Shown piece after piece: positions 54,151-63,287 of a DNA stretch of 64,000 nucleotides. Each line of letters opens with the position of its first letter. The first letter of the stretch is position 1. Both the position numbers and the translations under genes were made by a program. The notes beneath the pieces are model-generated. The model was given only the letters and a program-made list of their open reading frames with translations, was not told where the DNA came from and did no database searches. Source of the DNA: Kutzneria kofuensis (GTDB lineage: Bacteria > Actinomycetota > Actinomycetes > Mycobacteriales > Pseudonocardiaceae); NCBI RefSeq assembly GCF_014203355.1, contig NZ_JACHIR010000001.1:1116001-1180000 (forward strand), written 5' to 3'.

Positions 54151-55107
54151 ATGAAGTCAGGCTTTCTGCACCAGGGCTGCATCTACGGCAGCGATGCGGA
54201 ATTGCTGTCGATGGCGGTCCCGTTCGTGCGGGACGGCCTGCACCGGGGCGAACCGGTGCTGGTCACGACGACTTCGGCGAACCTGGACCTGTTACAGGAC
54301 GCGCTGGGCACGCAGGCGAGCGAGGTCGACTACGCCGAGTCCGCGTACTTCGGCCGCCGGCCGCCCCAGCGGGCCACCGCGTTCCAGCGCTACTGGACGC
54401 GCCACCGGCCGACCTCGCCGAGCGGCGCCGTGCGCATTCTCGCCGAGCCGGTCTGGGTCGGCCGGTCCCGGCGCGAGGTGGCCGCGTGGAAGCGCATGGA
54501 GGCGGGCCTGAACGTGGTGCTCGCCGACACCGCGATCCGGATGATCTGTCCGTACGACACCAGGATCGTCGATGCCGCGATCATCGAGGACGCCCGCCGC
54601 ACCCATCCCGAGTGCGTCGCCGGGAGCCGGGTCGAGCCCTGCGCGCAGTTCGTCGCGCCCGAGGAGTTCGCGCGGCTGCAGGCGCCGCCGCCGAGGCGCC
54701 CGTGCGACGACGTCGCCCGGTTCGACGGCGACCTCGCCGCGGCGCGCCGGCACGTGCTCGGCGAGGCCGCGCGGCTGCTGCCGTCGGAGGACAGCGTGGC
54801 GATGTTCTCCATCGCGGTCGGTGAGGCGATGGCGTACCTGCGCCGGCGGAACATCGAGCGGGTGACGGCGTGGGTGCGGCTGGCGGCCGGCCGGGTGGTG
54901 TGCACGGTGCACAGCGCACAGCCGCTCGGCGACCTCCACCCGTTCGTCGGCTTCCGCACGCCGGCGCTGTGCGAGCAGACCGGCGACGGTCTGTGGCTGA
55001 CCAACCAGATCTGCGAGTGGCTCGACATCAGCTCCGACGACTCCGGGTGCACCATCGAGCTGGCCGTGCCGGGCCCGCACGCCGAGGAGGAGCACCACGT
55101 CGGCTGA
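54151..55107 (+). CDS. Anti-sigma-type regulator with MEDS sensor domain and HATPase-like C-terminus
   Basis: 318 residues. The N-terminal MEDS/DcmR-like domain (about 1-165) has HQGCIYGSDAELL and PFVRDGLHRGEPVLVTT. The C-terminal part (about 190-315) resembles an RsbW-like ATPase: FSIAVGEAMAYL in place of the N box, and GDGLWLTNQICEWLDI as the G2-box helix. Such proteins bind or phosphorylate partners that control sigma factors. GGGAGG about 6 nt before ATG 54151 decides the start. It is convergent with another HATPase-like regulator, 125 bases away. Confidence 0.82.
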   Translation: MKSGFLHQGCIYGSDAELLSMAVPFVRDGLHRGEPVLVTTTSANLDLLQDALGTQASEVDYAESAYFGRRPPQRATAFQRYWTRHRPTSPSGAVRILAEPVWVGRSRREVAAWKRMEAGLNVVLADTAIRMICPYDTRIVDAAIIEDARRTHPECVAGSRVEPCAQFVAPEEFARLQAPPPRRPCDDVARFDGDLAAARRHVLGEAARLLPSEDSVAMFSIAVGEAMAYLRRRNIERVTAWVRLAAGRVVCTVHSAQPLGDLHPFVGFRTPALCEQTGDGLWLTNQICEWLDISSDDSGCTIELAVPGPHAEEEHHVG

Positions 55108-55232
55108 CGGCGGCCGAACTCGTCACCCGACATTTCATTGATCACTTTTTCTCCGTGTTGACCCGAATGCGCCGGGACCATTCGATGACAATGACGCACA
55201 ATGGACACGGACGGACGCGGGACCGACATCGT

Positions 55233-55790
55233 TCAGCTGAACGGAACCTCACCGAACCGCTCCTGAATACGGCGCAGCTCACGCAGCCGAGGCTCGGTTT
55301 CTCCACCGATCCAGCGACTCACCGTCTTCACCGAAACGTCCAACTGGCTCGCGGCGACATCCCGGGAAATCCCCTCCCTGCGCAGCGCGTCGGCCAGCCA
55401 GGCGCCGAAATCGGCGGCGGTGTGCGCCCGCGGTCGCAGCGTCACGAGCTGTTCGATGACGGGCTCGCACATACTGCCGGGGACCACGTCGCACACGTCG
55501 ATCTCGATGTGGCTGGGGTAGGTCCGGCAGCAGACCTGGACCGCGCCGGTCGTGCCGGCCGCCGTGAGCAGGGCCTGGAACACCGTCTTGGCCACCGTGC
55601 TGCTGTCGGCCTCGGCCAGCGCCGCGCCCGCGAGACACCGACGGAGAAAGTCCCGGACCTCCGGGACGGAGGAGGGCCGCGCGTGGAAGACCTTCGTGGT
55701 CACCTCCACCGGGAGCAGCGAGATCGACTCTTCGGGGGACTGACCCGTCGGATCACTCAATCGGACCACCTTCCCATGGCCTTGCGTCAT
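55233..55790 (-). CDS. Regulator: degenerate RsbW-like domain fused to an XRE-type HTH
   Basis: 185 residues. Residues about 20-110 recall a histidine-kinase-like anti-sigma fold (FHARPSSVPEVRDFLRRCL, then a helix pair and VCCRTYPSHIEIDVCDV), but the ATP-binding N and G boxes are not clear. The C-terminus is a Cro/CI-type HTH (ALRREGISRDVAASQLDVS, KTVSRWIGGETEPR). This fusion is unusual. It may respond to a partner protein rather than ATP. ATG 55790 was chosen; ATG 55814 is possible. It converges with the MEDS gene. Confidence 0.65.
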   Translation of the reverse strand: MTQGHGKVVRLSDPTGQSPEESISLLPVEVTTKVFHARPSSVPEVRDFLRRCLAGAALAEADSSTVAKTVFQALLTAAGTTGAVQVCCRTYPSHIEIDVCDVVPGSMCEPVIEQLVTLRPRAHTAADFGAWLADALRREGISRDVAASQLDVSVKTVSRWIGGETEPRLRELRRIQERFGEVPFS

Positions 55791-56001
55791 TTCTGTCCCG
55801 TCGACCGTCACCATTGGCGGATCTATTGGACAGTACCGTCCACCCGTCACGATTCTGGCACGCACTTGCAGAGGCTGCCGGCCGGGACTAACGTGACCTC
55901 GGTCCGCGATCGACGGAGATGATTTTCGGTCGAGCTGCCTCCTGCCAAGGGCATCGGGTTGTCAATAGCGGCCGGCGTCGGCCGCGAGGAGGTGCGTATT
56001 G

Positions 56002-57072
56002 ATGATCACGGCCGGGCGAACCGGCAACGGCTCAGCCGAATCTGGTGCCACGATACACATCCTATGGATGAATGGTGGTCTGAGCTGTGACGGCGACTCG
56101 GTCGCGCTGACCGCGGCGACCCAGCCCAGCATCGAGGAGATCCTCCTCGGCGGTCTTCCCGGGCTGCCGGAGGTCGCCATGCACTGGCCGCTGCTCGACT
56201 TCCAGTCCGGCCCCGAGCGGGGGCCGGACGACTTCGTCGAGTGGTGGCGCCGGGCCGACCGCGGCGAGCTGGATCCCTTCATCCTCGTGGTCGAGGGTTC
56301 CGTGCCGGACGAGTCGACCAAGTCCGAGGGCTACTGGACCGGGTTCGGCACCGACCCCGACACCGGCCAGCCGGTGACCGCCAACGAGTGGCTGGACCGG
56401 TTGGCCCCCAAGGCAATGGCGGTGCTGGCCGTCGGGACGTGCGCCGCCTACGGCGGGATCCACGCCATGGCCGGCAACCCGACCGGCGCCATGGGCGTGC
56501 CCGACTATCTCGGCTGGGACTGGAAGTCCAAGGCCGGCATCCCGATCGTGTGTGTGCCCGGCTGCCCCGTTCAGCCCGACAACCTCTCCGAGACCATCCT
56601 GTACCTGCTCTACCACGCCGCCGGCACCGCGCCCGCGATCGCGCTCGACGAGTCCCTCCGCCCCAGGTGGCTGTTCTCGGCGACCGTGCACGAGGGCTGT
56701 GACCGCGCCGGCTACTACGAGCAGGACGACTACGCCCGCGAGCACGGATCGGCCAAGTGCCTGGTGAAACTGGGCTGCTGGGGCCAGGTGGTCAGGTGCA
56801 ACGTGGCCAAGCGCGGCTGGATCAACGGCGTCGGCGGCTGCCCGAACGTCGGCGGCATCTGCATCGGCTGCACCATGCCGGGCTTCCCCGACCAGTTCAT
56901 GCCGTTCATGGACGACGCCGCCGCCGGCGACGTGCCGTCCGCGACGACAACCGTGCGCGGCACCACGATCCGCATTCTGCGGGAGATCGCGGCGAAGCCC
57001 CCGGACGAGAAGCACCCGGGGCGCCGCCGGGGCGCGCCGCCCGACACCGTCCCCCCGACCGAGCAGCCATGA
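56002..57072 (+). CDS. [NiFe]-hydrogenase small subunit, orphan
   Basis: 356 residues, cytoplasmic (no Tat signal). The proximal-cluster motif reads GLSCDGDS, where standard small subunits have CxxC: the second ligand is Asp. The other cluster residues are present: VGTCAAYGG, VPGCPVQP, and a distal/medial set in HEGCDRAGYY, KLGCWGQVVRCN, GGCPN and CIGCTMPGFPD. A 3-Cys/1-Asp proximal cluster is known from actinobacterial-type oxygen-tolerant hydrogenases. It normally passes electrons from the Ni-Fe large subunit, but no large-subunit or maturation gene is adjacent. ATG 56002 has GAGGAGGTG about 7 nt upstream. The Pro/Arg-rich C-terminal tail is not part of the fold. Confidence 0.87.
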   Translation: MITAGRTGNGSAESGATIHILWMNGGLSCDGDSVALTAATQPSIEEILLGGLPGLPEVAMHWPLLDFQSGPERGPDDFVEWWRRADRGELDPFILVVEGSVPDESTKSEGYWTGFGTDPDTGQPVTANEWLDRLAPKAMAVLAVGTCAAYGGIHAMAGNPTGAMGVPDYLGWDWKSKAGIPIVCVPGCPVQPDNLSETILYLLYHAAGTAPAIALDESLRPRWLFSATVHEGCDRAGYYEQDDYAREHGSAKCLVKLGCWGQVVRCNVAKRGWINGVGGCPNVGGICIGCTMPGFPDQFMPFMDDAAAGDVPSATTTVRGTTIRILREIAAKPPDEKHPGRRRGAPPDTVPPTEQP

Positions 57073-57131
57073 CCCGCCGCGGCGGCCACCGAGTTCCGGC
57101 GTGAACGGAGGATGACCATTGCCGATTCCGC

Positions 57132-57575
57132 TCAGCGGCCACGAATGCGACGCCGCCGGCGGGAATCGTCCGGATCGCGCTGCACGCGAAGGCGGCCGAT
57201 GAGCCGGTCGAGCACCGCCGGGTTGCCCGACCAGGCCGCGAAGAGAACGTCGCGCGTGACCCGGCGGCTGGCATAGCGCAGTGCGACGACAAGCACGATG
57301 ACATTGTCCAGCAACCCGATCACCGGGATGAAGTCCGGGATCACGTTGATCCCCGAGAGCGTGTACAGGCCGGCGAACGCCAGCACGTATTTGGCCCGGC
57401 GGGGTACCCGCGGATCCCGCCGCAGTACGAACGCGGCCCGCACGCAACACGGCACGAAACGCGCGATCTCCTTGGCCAGCCCCGGTGGCAGCAACCACGC
57501 CACCAGGGCCAGCACCAGGCACGACGCGCCGAGCACGACCACGGTGACACCTATCCCGAGAACCCATCCCACCAT
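57132..57575 (-). CDS. DUF1232 (YkvA-like) membrane protein
   Basis: 147 residues. An N-terminal membrane helix, then the DUF1232 core: a helix pair with RDPRVPRRAKYVLAFAGLY and SGINVIPDFIPVIGLLDNVIVL, with the conserved Asp in IPD and LLD. A basic tail (DDSRRRRRIRGR) closes the protein. Function unknown; members are small membrane-linked proteins. It lies on the same strand as the P-type ATPase set, after two hairpins. Confidence 0.85.
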   Translation of the reverse strand: MVGWVLGIGVTVVVLGASCLVLALVAWLLPPGLAKEIARFVPCCVRAAFVLRRDPRVPRRAKYVLAFAGLYTLSGINVIPDFIPVIGLLDNVIVLVVALRYASRRVTRDVLFAAWSGNPAVLDRLIGRLRVQRDPDDSRRRRRIRGR

Positions 57576-57660
57576 GGCGCAATGTCACCGAGCTTCCACT
57601 TTCCACGGGATCTTCCACCGTAGCCAACGAAATGCTCGGCACGAGCGGTCGGGCACATTG

Positions 57661-57706
57661 TGGCCATTGGCGTGTAATGGCCGGCCGGCACGGAGCTAGC
57701 CGGCCG
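57661..57706 (-). terminator. Two adjacent hairpins at the end of the 41-residue gene
   Basis: Stem 1 is 57683-57689 with 57699-57705 (7 bp, 9-nt loop), overlapping the stop codon. Stem 2 is 57662-57668 with 57676-57682 (7 bp, 7-nt loop). They lie between the small membrane protein and the DUF1232 gene. Confidence 0.5.
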
Positions 57707-57821
57707 TCGCGACCTTCGACGAGAAAGCCCTCGCGAAGATCACCTGCGCCACGCGGACGGCGATGATCTCAAGGAGAATCATCGCCGCCTTCGCGACGAC
57801 GACAGCAAGGAAGTCAGCCAT
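57696..57821 (-). CDS. Small single-pass membrane protein, 41 residues
   Basis: An almost entirely hydrophobic helix (MADFLAVVVAKAAMILLEII and beyond) ends in a short basic tail (ARAFSSKVATAG). GAGAGG lies about 8 nt before ATG 57821, and codon bias supports it. It follows the P-type ATPase gene on the same strand by about 100 bases. Its size and place suggest a small regulatory subunit of that pump, as seen for other P-type ATPases; this is inference. Confidence 0.6.
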   Translation of the reverse strand: MADFLAVVVAKAAMILLEIIAVRVAQVIFARAFSSKVATAG

Positions 57822-57927
57822 CGGATTTTCCTCTCCCGCACCCGATTCGTCGGATCGAACGGCCGAAGAATAGGGTGCCCCGCTGTACCGGCGTGGAGGC
57901 GCGGCTTGCCAGCAGGTTAAGAGACGG

Positions 57928-60900
57928 TTATCCGGCGGCCTCGATCGCTCGTCTGCCCGCGGTGCGCGGCGACCGCAGCGCCAGGCTGACCAGAGCGGCC
58001 GCCACCGACGTCCCGACGGCGATGGCCCAGCCGTGCGGCCACAGGGGACGCGAGCCGAAGAAGTGGCTGACCCCCGGCGTCTGCACGATCGCCGCCAGCG
58101 TGGCGAACGACAGGACGGTGGCCGCCAGCACCAGCCGGTCCCGGCGGCCGGCCGCGAGCGTCTGGCCGAGCTGCGCCCCCACCAGCGCGACCAACGCCGC
58201 CGTGTTGGCCTGGTGGCGGGTGCCGGTGAACCGCCCCAGCAGCCACGCGGCACTGGTGGCCGCCGTGGTGATGGTGGCGCGGCGGTAGATGTCGCGGGTG
58301 AGCGACGGTCCCAGCGAGGCGTCCGGTCCCTCCGCGAGCAGCACCTCGGCGGTGGCGCCGGGCGGCGGCCGGACGGCGATCGCCATGGCGGGCAACACGT
58401 CGGTCAGCACGTTGATCAACAGCAGTTGGCGCGCGTTGAGCGTCTCCGCCGCGCTGATCAGGCCGGTGCCCACGGTGAAGGCGATCTCGCTGAGGTTGCC
58501 CCCGAGCGGGATGGCCACCGCGTCGCGGACCGACGCCCACATGGCGCGGCCCTCGACGATGGCCGCCGTGATCGTCTCGATCCGGTCGTCGGTGATCACG
58601 ACGTCCGCGGCGTGCCGCGCCGCCGGCGTGGCGTGCCGGCCCAGGGCCATGCCGACGTCGGCCAGCCGGATGGCCGGCGCGTCGTTCGCCCCGTCACCGG
58701 TGACGGCGACGACCCGGCCCGCGGTGCGCAGCACCCGGACGATGCGGGCCTTCTGCGCCGGGCTCACCCGGGCGAACACGGCGATGTCCGGCAGCTGGCG
58801 GGCGAGTTCGGCGTCGTCGACGGCGTCCAGCTCCGAGCCGGTCATGATCCGATCGCCGTTGACCACGTCGAGTTCCGCCCCGATGGCCGCCGCGGTGTCG
58901 GGGTGGTCGCCGGTGATCATGACCACCCGCACGCCGGCCTGGCGCAGCTGCCCGACCGCGTGCAGGGCGGTCGGCCGGACCGGATCGGCCAGGGCGAGCA
59001 GACCGGTCAGGCACAGGCCGCGCACCCGGTCGTCGTCGAGACCGTCGCCGCCCGAGGGGGTGTGTTCGGCGACGGCGAGCACCCGGTATCCGCGGCTGGC
59101 CAGCCGCGTCACCTCCTGGCTGAACCGCCGATGGGCCTCGTCGTCGAACGGCCGCATCCCGTCGCCGTCCTCGGGATGGCGCCAGTGGCCGCAGCGGGCG
59201 AACACGATCTCCGGCGCGCCCTTGACGCTGACCAGCAGTCCCTGCTCGCCGCGCCCCAGCACGGCGTGGAATCCCCGCGCCGGCTCGAACGGCATCGAGT
59301 CGACCAGTTCCCAGCCGGCGGCTCCTTCGGCCGTGCTCACCCCGACGCCGAGCGCGCCGTCGACGACCGCGCGATCGGTGGGGTGCGCGAGCGGCCGGTT
59401 CTCGTCGGGCGCCGGACTGGCACGCAGCGCGGCGCCGACCACCCGGCGCAGCGCCGGCGTGAGGTCGTCCGCCGGACGGTCGGCGAACCCGTCGCTGACG
59501 CGGTGCAGTCGGATCCGTCCCTCGGTGAGCGTCCCGGTCTTGTCGAAGCACAACACGTCGACCCGGCCGAGAGCCTCCATTGTGGACGGATTGCGGACGA
59601 GCGCGCCGTGCCGCGAGAGCCGACGGGCGGCGGCGAGCTGCGCGACGGTGGCCACGAAGGGAAGTCCCTCCGGCACCGCCGCCACCGCCAGGCTCACCGC
59701 CCGTCCCAGCGCCTGGGCGACGGGACGGCCCCGCAGCACGTCGATGCCCAGCAGCGTCACGCCGGCGCCGATGGAGATCGGCAATGCCAGTCGCACCAAC
59801 GAGTTCAGCCTGGTGTGCACGCCGCCGGACCGTGGCCCGCCGCCCATCAGGGTGGTGCGGCCGATCTCGGTGTCCGTGCCGACGGCGGTGACGACCGCGA
59901 CCGCCGAGCCGGCCGCCACAACCGTTCCCTGGTACAGCATGCAGTGCCGGTCCGCGATCACCCGGGCCGGTGCGACGTCGGCGGTCTTGCCGACCACCTG
60001 GGACTCGCCGGTCAGGCTCGACTCGTCGACCTCCAGGTCCCGCGCGACCAGCAGCCGGCAGTCTGCGGGCACGGCGTCGCCCGCGTCGAGCTCGACCACG
60101 TCGCCCACCACGAGCTCCTCCGCCGACTGCTCCACCCGCTGCTCGCCCCGCCGCAGCCGGGTCCGCATCGCCACGGCCTCGGTGAGCCGGTTCAGCGCGC
60201 GGTCGGCGCCCAGTCGCTGCGTGCCGCCCACCAATGCGTTCAGCCCCAGCACTCCCACGATCAGGACCGTGTCGATCACCGACCCGACGGTCCAGGACAA
60301 CCCCGCGCTGCCGGCGAGCACCGGCGTCACCGGGTTGTCCAGCTCCTCCAGGAAGGTCTCGGCGACACTTCCGGGCCGCTGCACCGCCTCCTGGTCCGGC
60401 CGGCCCTGTCGACGCCGCGCCGCCTCGTCGGCGTCGAGCCCGTCGGGCGACGTCCCGAGCCGGTCGAGCACGATGTGCGGCGGCATGGCGTGCCACGGGG
60501 TGTGGGTGACCGGCACGGGTGCGGGCATGCGCATCGGCCGGGTGCCCCACCATGTGCCGGCGGCCAGCGCCAACAGCGCGGCGACCTGGACCGGAACCTG
60601 GGCCCGGACGGCGGCGCTTCGCGGCGGCCCCAGCATCGACAGCAGGCTGCCGGCAGTCGCGCCCGCGATGGCCATCTGGGCACTGCGCCGGCTGGCCTTC
60701 CGCGCGAACGGCACGGACTGCAGCAGCAGGCACGCCTCGCCGAGACCGGACCCGCAGAGCAGCGACGATCCCCAGGGCGGCGGCGAGTCCGCCCGGGTGA
60801 TCCCGATGCCGACGTCGGCGGCGGCCAGACCGTCCGGACAGTGGGCCGAGACGACCGCCACGACGTGGCCGTCGGTCTGCAGGGCCCGCACGGAGGACGC

Positions 60901-62316
60901 CACCTCCACGTCACCGGGCAGCCACTCGTCGGCATCGATCCGCTTCTCCAGCACGCCGTCGGCCCCGGCGATGACGACGGCGCCGGCCCCCTGCGCCGCC
61001 GACACCAGCGCCTCGGCCAACGGGTCGAGCTCGGTGACCACGCTGATCAACCCGACGACCTCGCCACCGCGCAGGAGCGCCAGCGCGAGAGCGCCCCGGT
61101 CCGTCCATTCGCGCACCTGGGCGTCCGCACCGAGCGGACCGTCGGCCGCGGGCACGACCGACCATCCGTCACGTTCCCGGCGGGCCTCCGGGGCCGTCGG
61201 GTCGACCAGTTCGTGCGCACGCGCGTGCAACTCGTCCAGTGCGATGCTCGTGTCGACCGGCACGACCTCGTCGATGATCTGCTCGCCGGTCCGCAGGATC
61301 GCCGCGTCGAGCACCACCGTGTCGACACGGTCCAGCCGTCGCAGCGCATCCGGGTCGACGGCGAGGACACGACGCCGGGCGATGCCGCGACCGAGCTGAC
61401 CGGCGAACGCCTCCCGGCCCATCCGCGCCGCACGCGGTGCGCTGGCAACCAGCACACCCAGTGCGCGCTGCCGGTTGCCGACGAGCGTCACACCCGCACC
61501 GGCCGTGCCGAGCGACGTCACGACGTCGGCGACCCGGTCGGTCGCGCCGGCCGGCAGCGGGACCGGACGTGGTGCGCGGTCGATCGGCGGGGCGTCGTAT
61601 GCGCCCTCACGGTCGGCCAGCGTTCGGTGCCACTGGTCCCAACTGCGTTGCCGGGCCAGCCCTTCCATGAGCAGGGAGCCCCGATGACAGGCGTCGTTGA
61701 TCAGTTGCAGGGGGACCTGGGCCATGGCGTTGGCCACCGCCCCGGTGAGCGCGAACACGGCGTCGGCCGCCGGACGGCCCACCGCGCCTTCCACGTAGCC
61801 GTGGACACGGGGCGAGTAGTCGGCGACGGCGACGAGCGCGGACAAGGTCGTGGGCGCCTTGGGGAGCGGAAGCAGCCGGCCCGCGAGCGCGTAGGGCAGG
61901 CCGACGAGATCGACGCCGAGCGCGATCGCCTCCGTCACCATCCGCCCGCCGGCGCCGGGAAACTGCCCGCGATCCGCCCGCGGGACGGCACGCAGCGCGT
62001 GGGTCTCCTCGACCTCGCGGATCGTCCGCACGAGGTCGTCCACCCTGGTCTTGTCGTGGTCGAACGCGATCATCGCCCACCCCAGCGCGGCGTTGACCTC
62101 GACGGCGCGCACACCGTACGACTCGGTCAGGCGCTTCACCAGTTCGCGGGCCGCGTCTTCCGTGCCGGCTCGGTGAATGCCGTGGACCTCGACATAGGCG
62201 CGGTCGCGGACGACACGCACCCGGCGGTCGACACCGGTCGGCAGGAATGCCCGAGCGGTGGTGACCGCGCCGCCGGCAACCTTCGACGCCAACCGGAACA
62301 GCTGATTCAATGGCAT
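57928..62316 (-). CDS. Very long cation-translocating P-type ATPase, CtpI-like
   Basis: 1,462 residues, about twice a standard pump. The C-terminal 800 residues hold the catalytic unit: TGES (actuator), PEGLP in a membrane helix, DKTGTLT (phosphorylated Asp), KGAPE and TGDGANDAP. The N-terminal 600 residues carry an HMA-like domain (about 20-100: YVEVHGIHRAGTEDAAREL) and a second, diverged ATPase-like half without the DKTGT motif. This layout matches mycobacterial CtpI-type pumps. The ion is not clear: no CPC motif, and PEGLP is as in Ca2+/Mg2+ pumps. ATG 62316 begins 2 nt after the stop of the preceding gene, so the two are coupled. The open extension to 62685 is in the frame of no known domain. 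Confidence 0.9.
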   Translation of the reverse strand: MPLNQLFRLASKVAGGAVTTARAFLPTGVDRRVRVVRDRAYVEVHGIHRAGTEDAARELVKRLTESYGVRAVEVNAALGWAMIAFDHDKTRVDDLVRTIREVEETHALRAVPRADRGQFPGAGGRMVTEAIALGVDLVGLPYALAGRLLPLPKAPTTLSALVAVADYSPRVHGYVEGAVGRPAADAVFALTGAVANAMAQVPLQLINDACHRGSLLMEGLARQRSWDQWHRTLADREGAYDAPPIDRAPRPVPLPAGATDRVADVVTSLGTAGAGVTLVGNRQRALGVLVASAPRAARMGREAFAGQLGRGIARRRVLAVDPDALRRLDRVDTVVLDAAILRTGEQIIDEVVPVDTSIALDELHARAHELVDPTAPEARRERDGWSVVPAADGPLGADAQVREWTDRGALALALLRGGEVVGLISVVTELDPLAEALVSAAQGAGAVVIAGADGVLEKRIDADEWLPGDVEVASSVRALQTDGHVVAVVSAHCPDGLAAADVGIGITRADSPPPWGSSLLCGSGLGEACLLLQSVPFARKASRRSAQMAIAGATAGSLLSMLGPPRSAAVRAQVPVQVAALLALAAGTWWGTRPMRMPAPVPVTHTPWHAMPPHIVLDRLGTSPDGLDADEAARRRQGRPDQEAVQRPGSVAETFLEELDNPVTPVLAGSAGLSWTVGSVIDTVLIVGVLGLNALVGGTQRLGADRALNRLTEAVAMRTRLRRGEQRVEQSAEELVVGDVVELDAGDAVPADCRLLVARDLEVDESSLTGESQVVGKTADVAPARVIADRHCMLYQGTVVAAGSAVAVVTAVGTDTEIGRTTLMGGGPRSGGVHTRLNSLVRLALPISIGAGVTLLGIDVLRGRPVAQALGRAVSLAVAAVPEGLPFVATVAQLAAARRLSRHGALVRNPSTMEALGRVDVLCFDKTGTLTEGRIRLHRVSDGFADRPADDLTPALRRVVGAALRASPAPDENRPLAHPTDRAVVDGALGVGVSTAEGAAGWELVDSMPFEPARGFHAVLGRGEQGLLVSVKGAPEIVFARCGHWRHPEDGDGMRPFDDEAHRRFSQEVTRLASRGYRVLAVAEHTPSGGDGLDDDRVRGLCLTGLLALADPVRPTALHAVGQLRQAGVRVVMITGDHPDTAAAIGAELDVVNGDRIMTGSELDAVDDAELARQLPDIAVFARVSPAQKARIVRVLRTAGRVVAVTGDGANDAPAIRLADVGMALGRHATPAARHAADVVITDDRIETITAAIVEGRAMWASVRDAVAIPLGGNLSEIAFTVGTGLISAAETLNARQLLLINVLTDVLPAMAIAVRPPPGATAEVLLAEGPDASLGPSLTRDIYRRATITTAATSAAWLLGRFTGTRHQANTAALVALVGAQLGQTLAAGRRDRLVLAATVLSFATLAAIVQTPGVSHFFGSRPLWPHGWAIAVGTSVAAALVSLALRSPRTAGRRAIEAAG

Positions 62317-62318
62317 GG

Positions 62319-62828
62319 CTATTCCGATGGCTTTCCTGGCTTCGCCGGCTTTTCCGACACTGTGGCGTCCGGCTCTTTCCCGTGCTCGACCACCGTGCCC
62401 GGCTTTTTCCCGTGCTCGGCCGCCATGGCGTCGGGTTCCTTCCCGACCATGGCGTCCGACTCCTTCGCCTGCTCGACCTGGCGCCGGATGGTCCGTTGCA
62501 GCACGATCATCCCGGCCGCCGACACCACGACCACCGGCCATTCGACGATCTCGAACACCGCGAGCACCCCGAGCCCGGCGTAGTACGCCAACTGGGTGGG
62601 CGGCGGCAGGGCCTCGCGCACCTTGTGCACCGCGGCCTCCATCTCCTGGCGGCCGATCGGCATGGAGAACTCGGGCAGCCGCCACTGCACGGTGGCGAAC
62701 GGAAGGGTCAGCGTCCCCGCGTACCCGCTACCGCTCTCCTGGGCGTGAATTTCCACTTCGTGACCGGCGGCTCCGGTTTCCCGTCCCTTGCCCGAGGAGC
62801 GCGCCCCCTTTGCTTCCACTGTCGTCAT
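62319..62828 (-). CDS. Hypothetical membrane-associated protein coupled to the P-type ATPase
   Basis: 169 residues. A small N-terminal region, a beta-rich segment (GTLTLPFATVQWRLPEFS), one hydrophobic stretch (about 85-115), and a Lys/Glu-rich tail with imperfect repeats of GKEPDA and EHGK. GGGAGAGG lies 4-6 nt before ATG 62828. Its stop is 2 nt from the ATPase start, so it is made with it. No family recognised; it may be a chaperone, a tether or a regulator of the pump. Confidence 0.65.
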   Translation of the reverse strand: MTTVEAKGARSSGKGRETGAAGHEVEIHAQESGSGYAGTLTLPFATVQWRLPEFSMPIGRQEMEAAVHKVREALPPPTQLAYYAGLGVLAVFEIVEWPVVVVSAAGMIVLQRTIRRQVEQAKESDAMVGKEPDAMAAEHGKKPGTVVEHGKEPDATVSEKPAKPGKPSE

Positions 62829-63287
62829 CGCCTCTCCCATAAGAATGCGCAAATTTCAAGAAAATACGAAACTAACAGGCGTTGACAGAACGACGACGGG
62901 GCCAATTGTGGCGCATTCGCGCCATTGGCGCGCTCATGCCCGGAGGCGGCACATCCACCGGACCCGTCTCTTTACCACCGCCGAGGGCCGCGGTGCCAGG
63001 GGCCGCGACAGTGGCCTCTTACTCGACCGCACTCTCTCCAGAGGAGACGGCGGCGGACCCACGCGAGGCCGTTGACCGTCAGAGGCTCGCCAGGACGGGC
63101 GATATGAAAGTTTCACAGTCCCGACGACCGGCCGCCATCGCAATGGATCCGTTTCGGGTGGCCCGCCGTGCACGTTCACATGGACTCGCACACAACGCTT
63201 GAAACGATCTTGGGCCTGCGATTCCATCACCGAAGATCATGCGGTGGCCGACACCTCATGTTCCCACAACCACGGGAGGGGATACCT
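62829..63287. other. Divergent promoter region, P-type ATPase operon and cellulase
   Basis: About 460 bases. The half near 62840-62890 is AT-rich and probably holds the minus-strand promoter. A GCGCCA-T-TGGCGC palindrome is near 62918-62930. The half upstream of the cellulase has the palindrome listed separately. No coding signal. Confidence 0.45.
63105..63115. promoter_or_regulatory. Palindrome TGAAAGTTTCA upstream of the cellulase gene
   Basis: An 11-base perfect palindrome, about 170 bases before the GH5 start. GAAA-N-TTTC type sites are known as operators of sugar-responsive repressors upstream of actinobacterial glycosyl hydrolases. A related half-site (TTGAAACG) follows near 63200. The regulator itself is not in the window. 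Confidence 0.4.

Noticed and set aside
58033-62583. 1,516-codon open frame on the plus strand
   Set aside because: It is antisense to the P-type ATPase gene, whose motifs are unmistakable. High GC keeps opposite frames open; no family is seen in it.
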